NCBI GenBank assembly: GCA_963930645.1
Contig: OZ005659.1
Coordinates: forward strand, 166,319,034-166,383,033
Reading direction: 5' to 3'
Length of the DNA: 64,000 bases
Source: Salticus scenicus
Lineage: Eukaryota; Arthropoda; Arachnida; Araneae; Salticidae
Position 1 is the stretch's first letter. The number at the start of each line of letters is the position of its first letter. The translations under genes and the position numbers were made by a program. The notes beneath the pieces were generated by a model. The model was not told where the DNA came from. It saw nothing but the letters and a program-made list of their open reading frames with translations, and ran no database searches. Below are positions 56,301 through 64,000 of the stretch, piece after piece.

Positions 56301-59300
56301 TCAATGGGATCTTTTAACTGAGAAAGGGTGAGTTTATTGGAAGGTGAAAATATCATTTTAAAATCATATTGTTTGAGAATTTTAGCTATGGTTTGACTGG
56401 ATTTAGGAAGATAGGGTAATACAATACTGATATTAGAAGAGACTGACTTAGTAGACGAAATACGAGGGAGTATTTCATTTAATTCTTTACATTGATGTGC
56501 ATAATTCTTGGGGTATTTATAGTATTTCCTGTCAGTGTGGTTTATCATATATTGGCCAAACTAAACGCAGTCTTAAATTTCGTCTAAAAGAACATATGAA
56601 TTACTCCCGCAAACAAGAAACCAATAAATCGGCTATTTCTAAACATTGCTGGGAGGAAAATCATAATTTTAAATTTAATTCAGCTAAAATAATTTGCAGA
56701 CCTAAATCCATTCAGGAACTCGATTTCTTTGAAGCTTTTTATATTTATAAAACCTTGTAAATTGTGATTTTGCTATTCCCTATTTGTCTGACTGTTGGAA
56801 ATTTTATATTCAGTCGACATTTTCTTAATATTTTTACTGTTTACACAGCTAACTTTAATAAATTCCTATTGGCCATTCTCCCCACCTTTCCCGTAATCCT
56901 ATTGGTTGAACTAAATTCGGCCCCTCTCTTATATATACGAGCACTTCTGCAGATTCAGAATCCTTTTTGCACTGAAGACGGCACGCTTAAGGCTGCCGAA
57001 ACAGCTGTATGCATTTCCAATATTTTTCTTTGGCGTTTCTGACGTCGTAATTTATTCAGGTTTTAATATTTAATGTTGTTTATAAGATCAATGCATCCAT
57101 TGTATCTTACAAATCTGCAATTTATAGCATAGCTGCCAATATTTTAATTTATTCCAGAGTATTTTTAGCCTCGCCTCTAATTCATACCACTTTTTATTTA
57201 AGAGTAATTTCTTTTTATTTTATCGAAGTTATGTATTGGAGAAAAAATTCTATAAATAAAGTGGTGCGAAATAAAGGCGGGGCTAAAAGTACTCCGGAAT
57301 AAATTAAAATATTGGCAGCTAAGTTATAGGATAAATTAAAAAAAAAAAAAAAAAACAGTTTCTTCCATTTCTTCCACTTGGAAGAAACCTATTTCTTCCG
57401 GCCGGTTTTTTCCACCTTGGTAGAAACTTGCCAACCCTGCTTGGATTGCAGATAAATTTTGTTTTTCTGCAAGTACATAGAGAAAACTCTGCTACTGGGT
57501 CCATGGCAAATCAGCCAGTCACTCAACCTGACCATTTTAGATTTCAATGAAATTTTCAGGAATCATTCTCCTTGCTGACATAAATGAGAAGAATATACTT
57601 TTGGAAAATTTTTATTTCATTGGATTTTTATTCAAAAAAGTTTTAAATTTTGAAAAATCAACATTTCTGAAACTCGTATGGGATAGGGAAGTTTCTGACC
57701 TGTCATTTTACAGAGAATTTTGTAAGGTTTAATTTGATATACAACTTGATTATGTTATGTAAACTTATTATTATAAATTTAAATAAAAAAAAAATTTAAA
57801 GATAGTTTTTTTTTTTTTTATGATGATGATAATAATAATAATGTTTTTTTTTTTTTTTTTTTTTTTTGTAATACTAAAAGCTATATGACCTGAATTTTTT
57901 TAGAGTTGAATCTTAATGGGATCAGAAGTTATGACAAAAATTTAAAGTTAATGTACACATAAAAATGTATTATGATTACCATATATATTGTGCTTACACA
58001 GTTAAAGACTCATTTTTTCAAGTTTACATATATAGCTTTGAATACTAATGTTTAATCAAAAGTAAAACAAATTTCATATTCAGTATAATAATGCTTGCTA
58101 ATAAATGAATAAAATAAAAAAAATTATTTATAAAAATTCTTGAGTAAAATTTGAAATAGAGAGAGCATGAGTCACAGGCCTGCAAGAACATAAATCAGAC
58201 AAATTGAATAAATTATTATGTTGTGGCCATCACAAAGCTTTGTTCCATATTTTCTTATACAAATTCTCACTGTGCAAACAATTTTTATCACAGAAAAATA
58301 TAATATTGAATGTCAGAAAAAAAGCCACAGAGTTTCCACCAGACAGTTTCAGAAGGGCCCTGCACCCTGCCTGCCCTTTGATTGAGAGAATATCACCCTT
58401 CTTGCCTCTTATCCAAAAAAAAAAAAAAAAACTGTACCCTTCTTGCCGCTCATCTAAAAAATTGCATCCTTACTGCCTTTTGTAGAAATTAACCTTCAAA
58501 TTGAAAATAAATGCTATAAATAAAAGTATTGTATGTGACGATGAACATTCATTCATACATTAGTAACAACATTCATACATTAGTAACAAGCAAAATTAAA
58601 GTGTAATAACATTAAGCTACTAAGTAACACGTTTAACTTAAAAATCTTTTTGTAAAAAAATAGAACCGACTCCAAAAAGCAGCCACTGTTCAAAACACTA
58701 AAAAAAAAAAAAAAAAAAAGGAGGGGGGGGGGAGGGGGTATGAAATGAAATTGTAAATTGCGCCTAAAAATATAGAATAATTTCCTTCGCCAAAGAACCT
58801 ATAACACTACAGTTAATCATAACTTTTGAAGTCGGCGCAAAATTAAATAAAATTTACTTAGTTTTTAAAGGTTTGTTTTTAGATCGGTAGCAACAAATGC
58901 TGTTGTCTCGAATGATCCATTTTCATGTTTCCTTTATTATTTTATCACATACAATTGGTCCATTAGTAACATCTACATAGAACAGCGAACATTCTTCACA
59001 ATGCAGTATTTATGTTTCTGCGAAGTTACAGTTTCCTTTGCAAATTTGGTATAACTTTGATAACTATCATCCTTGGTGGCTTTTGGATTTGGCGATCTCA
59101 ACGTAATGCAAAAAAATACACGCAAGATGTATATTTTCATAATATTTACGAAGTATTGTTTCATATTCTTGATTACTCTCTTAATGTACCTTATCAAAAT
59201 ATTCATGATATCCCAAAAAAATTAAATATGTTTGCCAGATAGTTTTGCGATTTTTCTTTGACCAAGGACGTCAGATACCAGCATCTTCTCCAACTTTTGC

Positions 59301-62300
59301 TGCTTACGAAATGTTATTTTTTTTCTTCAATCAAAGTAGTTTTCGACTGCGTTTTGCAGGTTACAATGTGAGATATGTATTTTGAATAGGATTTGATTTT
59401 TGTATTCAATAAAGGTATTAATTTTTATTTAATTTTGCGCCGACTTCAAAAGTTATGATTAATTGTAGTGTTATAGGTTGTTTGGTGAACGAAATTATTC
59501 TATATTTTTAGGCGCAATTTACAATTTCATTTCATACCCCCTCCCCCCCCCCCCTCCTTTTTTTTTTAGTGTTTTGAACAGTGGCTGCTTTTTGGAGTCG
59601 GTTCTATTTTTTTACAAAAAGGTTTTATTTTTCTTTTTTCAGTGAAAACTTATTCATATAGCAGAACACCAGAAGACGTTCGACGGCAGTTTCGCAAATC
59701 ACAACTTCCAAGAAAAGTGACATAACTCAAAAAATGGTTTATATCACTGAAAAATACATGAAATGCACCAAATGTGAACAAAAATGTTGCATCTCCATCT
59801 AGAAAGTTATCCACTCGAGAGACAGTTGTGCCAGTTTTATTCTAGTCAAGTTATTTTTAAGTTGATTTTTCTCAAATGTTGCATTTTTCAGTTGTGTCAC
59901 TTTCCTTGCCTTTATCGGATCTGAGCAAAAAACTATCTATTGGATGAACATACGTTAAATTAAAAAATCTTTAGAAAGGCAAAGAACGGATACGCTGTAT
60001 TCGTAACCAAAAATTCTGTTAGGCATATATATTGAACTTTACAGTGAATACGTGTCACCCGCTGCGCGCTGTAAATTGCGCAGCGCAAAGTTCAAACAAA
60101 GAGCAAAATATGCATTGCAGCTGACGGACAGAAGTTTCAACATCCATATTTACATACTGCTTTTACCAGTGTAGCTGCATGCGTTCAGTAGTTAGAGTGA
60201 GAATAGACTTTTGAGAGTATCCTGTAATTTGTTTATATCTTAATGAAATCATAATGAAACCTATTTCAGGCCAAGATCATTACAACAAAAAAAAAAAAAA
60301 AAATATTAAAATTAAATCATCTCTTACGAAGTTATAATCTAACAAATTTCAACAACACCAACAATAAGAAACATGGTTTGTATTGAGAACCTCTTTCTTT
60401 ATGCTGTCGGTTTAAAACGTGTATGCGTTAATCGATGTGGCCGCTTACAATAACCATACATTGAATTTTACATAGCATAAATGTCACCCGCTATGCTACA
60501 ACATATGCAATGTCATTCAAGTGTGCACAAATTGTGAACAGACAAATGCACGTTTTAAGCGTTCTGTTTTTAGCATTAATATCTAAACTATCTTTTCGTA
60601 CCCAATCGATGATGCTCTGCAATTTTATAATTCACTTTTTCCCCCTGTCTTGAACCGTTTCCGAGATAGGAACGCTAGCATGAATGTCTAAACTATCTTT
60701 TTGTACTAAATCGATGATACTCTTCAACTTTGTAATTTACTTTTTTCTCTAGAACCGTTTTCGAGATAGGGACACTAACTCTGCTATTTTCCACCAGGTG
60801 GCGCTGCAAGCGGTTTAACCTTGTACTGCATGGTCACTTTGCTATACTTATATACCATTTTTATCACTATAGCTGCAGCCGTTTAGCAGTTATAAGAGTT
60901 GGTACTGAATTTTTCGGGCACCCTGTATATTCTTTAGATCGTAAAGATATTACAATGGGACCTATTGCAGACCAAGACTTTTTCAACAAAACAAAATGTA
61001 TCAAAATCGGAGCATCCCTTCAGAAGTTATGAGCTAACAAACATAAAAAAAACATACGGTTTGAATTGAGAACCTTCCTTCTTTTTTGAAGTCGGTTAAA
61101 AAATTTAAACAAAAAATATTTGTTTTTCTAGTTTTAAATTCATAAAATAAGACTAAAATATGAAATTCATACTACTGCCAAACTCAATTAAAATTAATAT
61201 TTTTGATAATGAGAGAATATGACCTTCCTGTAATAAATTATACATTCTCTCCCCATAGGATTTTTTTTTTTTTTTTTCACGCTGAAATTTCAGATATTTT
61301 TTCAGGAATTCATAATCACCCCTTACAATTTTCCGATCCAGCTGAGATACAATTCTAAAAAATTCAGCCTATGCTATGAAATTTATGCAGTTACAAAATA
61401 CATATAGAGATATCTTTTGAATGATTAAATTGAAGTAATTAAATTTTTACAATAATAAATTTTAATAAATAAATAAATTTATTTATCTTTTAGCGAGCAT
61501 AATTACATTACACATCAAATTTGTTTTATTTGATTATGCTTTAGTATTTAATGCAAGCAATTTAAACTTATAAATTTAGGTATTTTACCATATGCGCACA
61601 GTATACGGTAATTATAATATATTTTTACATGTACAGTGACATTAAAATTTAGTCATAACTCTTGATCCTATTGAGATTCTACTCGAAAATGTTCAGGTTA
61701 TATAGTTTTTAATATTACAAAAAACATACAATTTTTTTAAAGAACACTATATTTTTAATTTAAATTTTAAAATTTTATAAAAACAAAAAATTACCCAACA
61801 TAATCAAGTTGTATATCAAATTAAACCTTATTAAATTCTATTTAAAATGAGTGGTCAGAAACTTCTCTATTCCTTATAAAATTGGAAAATTTTGAAATTA
61901 AAAATGTTCGCTTGAGCTAAAAAATGCTGATTTTGCAAAATTAAAAAAATTCCTAAATGAAAAATCGAATAAAATAAAAAAAATTCCAAAACTGTTTTCT
62001 CATTTATATCATCAAAGAGAATGATTTCTGAATGTTTCATTAAATTTTAAGTGTGGTCGTGTTAAAAAAATTGAAATTTTTTAGTTGATTTGGCATGGAA
62101 TGACTCTTATATTTATTCAGTGTGATTCAGTTGATTTCTTAGCCACTTATATCATTACAGAAAGTCAGATACACACGTAAATTGTGCATACCATGCCTTG
62201 ATGACTCAACTGAGAAAAGATCATGCAGAAATTAGATATAGTGCTCTTTTAATCATCAATGAATTAGTCATGAGATCCTCTCTTTTTCGAACAAAACTTG

Positions 62301-62371
62301 AAGCTGATCTTGAAGAATTTCTAGAGCTAGTTGAAGAAACTGATCCTGAAAAACCCCTTCCTCTGCCTGTG
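50234..62371 (+). CDS. UVSSA: UVSSA, first two coding exons (gene continues past 64000)
   Basis: Joining 50234-50358 and 62161-62371 gives 112 residues, beginning MASKWLSENKEETLQHII. TKLKKICRKSD, DHAEIRYSALLIINELVMRS and LEEFLELVEETDPEKPLPLP match the N-terminal VHS-like domain of UVSSA. Known role: bound to stalled RNA polymerase II, it stabilises CSB through USP7 and brings TFIIH to start transcription-coupled repair in the nucleus. The split Arg42 codon (AG-A) joins in phase 2. Intron 1 is 11.8 kb and filled with mobile elements. Intron 2 starts GTAATT at 62372 and leaves the window. The start at 50234 is the first ATG after a possible 5' UTR acceptor; an in-frame ATG at 50186 would add 16 residues without family support. 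Confidence 0.9.
50700..50772 (-). tRNA. tRNA-Thr(TGT)
   Basis: The 73-base cloverleaf matches the plus-strand copy except for one C-to-T change next to the D-stem (GAGTC for GAGCC). The acceptor, D and anticodon stems pair fully; the T-stem has the shared G-G opposition. A and B boxes are intact and a T run follows. Confidence 0.82.
50884..50956 (+). tRNA. tRNA-Thr(TGT)
   Basis: The cloverleaf has acceptor GCCTGGA/TCCAGGC, D-stem GCTC/GAGC, anticodon stem TTGAC/GTCAA with loop CTTGTAA, and T-loop TTCGACT. Only the T-stem G-G opposition is irregular. A box TAGCTCAATTGG and B box GGTTCGACTCC fit consensus, and TTTT lies three bases downstream. This is the best preserved of the four copies. Confidence 0.85.
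51001..51695. other. UVSSA: Intron sequence, no feature recognised
   Basis: AT-rich part of UVSSA intron 1 without recognisable elements. Confidence 0.5.
51700..52590 (+). repeat. Helentron/DINE-like element with four tandem units
   Basis: Units of about 180 bp recur (marker GTTAAG/GTTAACAAATYGTAAATTTC near 51730, 51905, 52080 and 52255; TTTGACATCTTTACGATGAAAA split across units). A CTAACAGACTAACAGACA microsatellite follows near 52410-52455, then the 3' module with AAAACGTGTAAA and the terminal hairpin AGTTCCCCATACC...TGATGAGGAACT. Confidence 0.65.
54084..55336. mobile_element. Tigger/pogo-type element
   Basis: Ends CAGTCAACTTCCTCCAACTC and CAGTCAACTCCCTCTAATCT (reversed) are flanked by TA (54082-54083, 55337-55338). 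Subterminal TTTGTTTAC matches pogo-like elements. It is 1253 bp without a transposase and contains one monomer (55030-55140) of the tandem unit at 24400-25075, followed by an (AAAC)n run. Confidence 0.78.
55767..55812 (-). ncRNA. Hammerhead ribozyme motif, minus copy
   Basis: Same 46 bases as the plus copy at 56968: stem I TGCA, core CTGAAGA, stem II GGCA/TGCC, core GAAA, palindromic stem III CAGCTG, cleavage U-A, stem I TGCA. It is antisense to UVSSA. Confidence 0.78.
55950..56505 (-). pseudogene. Penelope-like linker and GIY-YIG endonuclease, minus copy
   Basis: The frame reads HQCKELNEILPRISS, then VLPYLPKSSQTIAKILKQYD and LTLSQLKDP (the segment after reverse transcriptase), then WGIYSTSCQCG, SYIGQTKR and FRLKEHM of a GIY-YIG nuclease, and ends IPYLSDCWKFYIQSTFS. 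A TTA-to-TAA stop separates CQCG from SYIG, and a small insertion adds KR near RKRSLKF. The reverse transcriptase core is missing. Confidence 0.87.
56487..56760 (+). pseudogene. Penelope-like GIY-YIG endonuclease, plus copy
   Basis: This copy begins at MHNSWGIYSISCQCGLSYIG and keeps the GIY and YIG motifs and the Arg and His of FRLKEHM without a stop. It ends early at FYIYKTL because of a short deletion relative to the minus copy (FYIYKNFKNL). The segment after it, 56764-57042, is untranslated 3' region and not a second gene, although it happens to be open. Confidence 0.88.
56968..57013 (+). ncRNA. Hammerhead ribozyme motif, plus copy
   Basis: TGCA and TGCA pair as stem I. The core CTGAAGA has all invariant positions (only U7 is A). 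GGCA/TGCC forms stem II with a 10-base loop. GAAA follows, then ACAGCTGT, whose self-complementarity gives stem III when two molecules pair, with cleavage after the A that follows. This is the dimeric form described for Penelope-like elements. It is sense to UVSSA intron 1. Confidence 0.8.
57128..57323. mobile_element. MITE family C, copy 4
   Basis: Ends CATAGCTGCCAATATTTTAA and its reverse with one change. The 6 bp duplication TTATAG lies at 57122-57127 and 57324-57329. It is nested in the hAT unit. Confidence 0.9.
57448..58639. other. UVSSA: Intron sequence with repeat fragments
   Basis: 58214-58290 resembles the 5' end of the Helentron-like elements (ATGTTGTGGCCATCACAA). 58360-58480 resembles 48460-48560. 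The rest is AT-rich; the 61-codon frame at 57547-57732 has no recognised homology. Confidence 0.45.
58640..59625. repeat. Inverted repeat with 200 bp arms
   Basis: Arms at about 58640-58855 and 59432-59625 pair closely (AGAACCGACTCCAAAAAGC, GTATGAAATGAAATTGTAAA, TTTTGAAGTCGGCGCAAAAT in opposite orientations). The 570 bp between holds overlapping 76- and 77-codon frames on opposite strands with no recognised homology. It is probably a large foldback element. Confidence 0.8.
60020..61100. repeat. Two diverged direct units ending in GAAGTCGGTT
   Basis: Units of about 400 and 640 bp share TGTCACCCGCT, TAGCTGCA, AACATACGGTTT/AACATGGTTTGTA and TTGAGAACCT, and end CTTCTTTTTTGAAGTCGGTT (61070-61098) or a variant (60395-60412). 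The terminal motif is a widespread arthropod repeat end. GC palindromes (CGCTGCGCGCTGTAAATTGC) lie near 60060-60090. Confidence 0.6.
61101..62160. other. UVSSA: AT-rich intron, no feature recognised
   Basis: The final kilobase of UVSSA intron 1 is AT-rich with a poly-T tract near 61260. No element ends were found. Confidence 0.5.
62161..62371 (+). CDS. UVSSA: UVSSA coding exon 2
   Basis: The exon follows CACTTATATCATTACAG and ends CCTGTG before GTAATT. It encodes 70 residues of the VHS-like domain, including HAEIR, FLEL and TDPEKPLPLP, the most conserved N-terminal motifs of the family. It ends in phase 0. Confidence 0.94.
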
Positions 62372-62387
62372 GTAATTATTATTATTA

Positions 62388-63345
62388 CTTTCCGAACACT
62401 ATAGTGAGGAAAGTATTGTAATCATGTCAAGAATCCGAATTCGAGATTTTGATGTTTCTATACGTTTCGAGGTCCAACGAGTCCGTTTTCACTATTTTTA
62501 CGATGGTGTGTGTATGTATGTGTGTATGTCTGTGAATGAACACGCTAGCGTCTAAACGCTTTGTTCGAATAAGCTGAAAGTTGGTACGTATATTGTAAGT
62601 CACCATAGTACGAACCCTATAGATTTTGGTGAATCTAGCACTTATAGTTTTTCTACAGGGATACAAAGAAAAATTCTTTATCATTATGGCCAAGGGACCA
62701 AAATCTTAAAAGTGCGATAGCATCTAAATGCCTTATTCAATTGAGCAAAAACTTTATACACATATTATAGGTCACAGATACTCAATCTGTATAGATTTTG
62801 GAGAATCTAGCACTTATAGTTCTTTTTACAGGGACACAAAGAAAAATTCTTTGCCAAATTTTTAAAAGTGTGATAGCGTCTAAACGCCTTATTAATCTCA
62901 GCAAAGAATTTGTACACATGTTATAGGTCACATTTGAACCAACTGTATAGATTTTGGTGAATCTATCACTTACAGTTTTTTTACAGGGACAGAAAGAAAA
63001 ATTCTTTATCTTTATGGCCTATGAGACCAGCGATAGCATCTAAACGCCTTATTCAATTGAGCTGAAAATTTGTATGAATATTATAAATCACTGTTGCACT
63101 AACTATAAGCATTTTGGTGAATCTAGCATTTATAGATTTTTACAGGGACACAACGAAAAATTCTTTATCATTATGATCTAAGGGCTCAAAGTTCAGTAGC
63201 GTTAAATAAAACCTGGTGTTATATATGGAGAAAAATACTCAAACACTCTGTTATGGTTTTCTCTTTTTTTGTTTGTTTAGCAACTCCTCTTTCTTTATTT
63301 TATCTACAAAACTGTTAGTTACTCAATGTTCGGAAAGTCGAGTGG
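62388..63345. repeat. Tandem-repeat element just inside UVSSA intron 2
   Basis: It starts with an imperfect hairpin (ACTTTCCGAACACTATAGTG, AGGAAAGT) and ends CAATGTTCGGAAAGT. Four internal units of 158-176 bp start with AGCGTCTAAACGCTTT-like sequence at about 62541, 62717, 62875 and 63033 and share ATAGATTTTGGTGAATCTAG. A GTGTGTATGT microsatellite lies at 62508-62532. The layout is like the Helentron-like elements, perhaps reversed. Confidence 0.65.
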
Positions 63346-63479
63346 AGTCACTCCAGATTTTTTTTAATTTCCTATAATGTTTAAGATTATATTGATGACA
63401 GTAAGATTGGTCCAGCCCAGAGAAATATTTGAATTGTGGAATTATTTTATTAACCATTTGCTGGTCCTAATGCTCTAAA

Positions 63480-64000
63480 CAGTGTTGCCAAGTTTAGAGA
63501 AACTTTTATTAATTTTGAGAAGGATATTTAGTAGGTATACCTAATGAATGAATAACCTTCAAAGTGATTAGGCTTAGGCAATTGTTGCAGTTAAAATTTA
63601 ATGGTGGATATTGAACACTTACCAGAGAATTGAAATTAAACAGGTCTGGCAAAGGGTTAATTATTAAAATAAAATTACTAAATCTTTATTTGTACATGCT
63701 AGGAAAAGAATACTACTAAATGAGAGCCTTTTAATTAAAAAAAAGTCTCGTTATTAGTATTTGCTTTTGAAATTTACTTTTTTTGTTCTAAGCTTTATTA
63801 AAGTGTGGGGTGTGTGTGGGGGAAGTGTTGCCAAATTTAGGGAATTTTTTTAATCAACAATCACCAATAATTTTGAAAAGTGATATTTGATACATATAAC
63901 AGACGATTAATCTTCAAAATGATTAGGCAAATGTTGAAATTAAAAAATTAGTGGTAGATATTGAATAAAAAAGTTCCTAAAAAGGGACACAGTAAAAGAT
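63480..64000. repeat. UVSSA: MITE family F fragments
   Basis: CAGTGTTGCCAAGTTTAG at about 63480 and AGTGTTGCCAAATTTAGGG at about 63830 each begin a family F arm. The second continues with ATCACCAATAATTTT and GATACATATAACAGAC, matching the core also found in family E. Their partner arms are missing or beyond the window. Confidence 0.6.

Larger units (their letters stand above)
55704..57077. mobile_element. Head-to-head pair of Penelope-like elements
   Basis: Two 3' halves of the same Penelope-like element face outward: one on the minus strand (about 56505 to 55704) and one on the plus strand (about 56487 to 57077). Both end with the same 3' region TTTATTCAGGTTTTAATATT. Both encode the GIY-YIG endonuclease and both carry a hammerhead motif. 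Only the minus copy extends upstream of GIY-YIG. This arrangement resembles the inverted insertions known for Penelope-like elements. Confidence 0.88.
53535..57439. mobile_element. hAT-ended unit containing four later insertions
   Basis: Ends CAGGGTTGGGTTTCTTCT and CAGGGTTGGCAAGTTTCTAC (reversed) are followed inward by matching blocks (TGGAAAAAACCGG, GAAGAAATGGAAGAAAC). The flanks GTTGGATT (53527-53534) and CTTGGATT (57440-57447) are an 8 bp duplication with one mismatch. Inside sit a Tigger element, a Penelope pair and MITE C copy 4, leaving about 1.1 kb of original hAT sequence with no transposase. Confidence 0.75.

Noticed and set aside
56764..57042. 92-codon open frame after the plus Penelope copy, mirrored at 55738-56016
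   Set aside because: It is read out of frame through the element's 3' region and across the ribozyme; the correct endonuclease frame ends before it.
58973..59242. Overlapping 77- and 76-codon frames on opposite strands inside the foldback
   Set aside because: Coding on both strands of the same AT-rich stretch without homology is expected by chance.
1..64000. CRISPR arrays, operons, bacterial promoters, rRNA genes
   Set aside because: The window is eukaryotic with spliced genes; the tandem repeats found have 120-180 bp units without CRISPR-like spacers, and no rRNA sequence was seen.

Overview
This window looks like a stretch of nuclear DNA from an arthropod, most likely an arachnid and probably a spider. 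The reasons are very AT-rich introns of 3 to 12 kb, strong similarity of two split genes to conserved animal proteins, and a dense mix of Tc1, mariner, hAT, TTAA-type and Penelope-like elements. That transposon mix is common in spider genomes. The species assignment is inference. Only about 0.9 kb of the 64 kb is host coding sequence.

Two host genes lie head to head, about 30 kb apart. On the minus strand, KCMF1 (a ZZ and C2H2 zinc-finger E3 ubiquitin ligase) has its first coding exon at 20348-20363. It runs leftward through exons at 13180-13347, 9289-9428, 2998-3096 and 23-179, then leaves the window. Its fourth intron (180-2997) is a textbook minor-spliceosome AT-AC intron. On the plus strand, UVSSA (transcription-coupled repair) has its first coding exon at 50234-50358 and its second at 62161-62371, then leaves the window.

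The rest is transposon-derived. A 5'-truncated Penelope-like element (1105-1953) and a head-to-head pair of them (55704-57077) carry GIY-YIG endonuclease remnants and three hammerhead ribozyme motifs. A decayed Tc1 element (6773-8669) has a hAT MITE inserted in its transposase. A mariner (21935-23671) has a palindromic insertion. tRNA-Thr(TGT) genes occur inside inverted repeat units at 15.6-16.2 kb and 50.6-51.0 kb. Many non-autonomous elements can be delimited by exact target duplications: 8 bp hAT types, TA types, TTAA types, and types of 5, 6, 7 and 9 bp.

The interval 27.5-41.4 kb is a nest of MITEs plus two inverted copies of a long-TIR element (30664-34284 and 38259-40867). Several MITE families there share an internal core but have different ends and different target duplications. 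Between 53535 and 57439 a hAT-ended unit contains a Tigger/pogo element, the Penelope pair and another MITE. Several 0.7-1.2 kb elements with internal tandem repeats, a short microsatellite and a terminal hairpin resemble Helentron/DINE-type elements.
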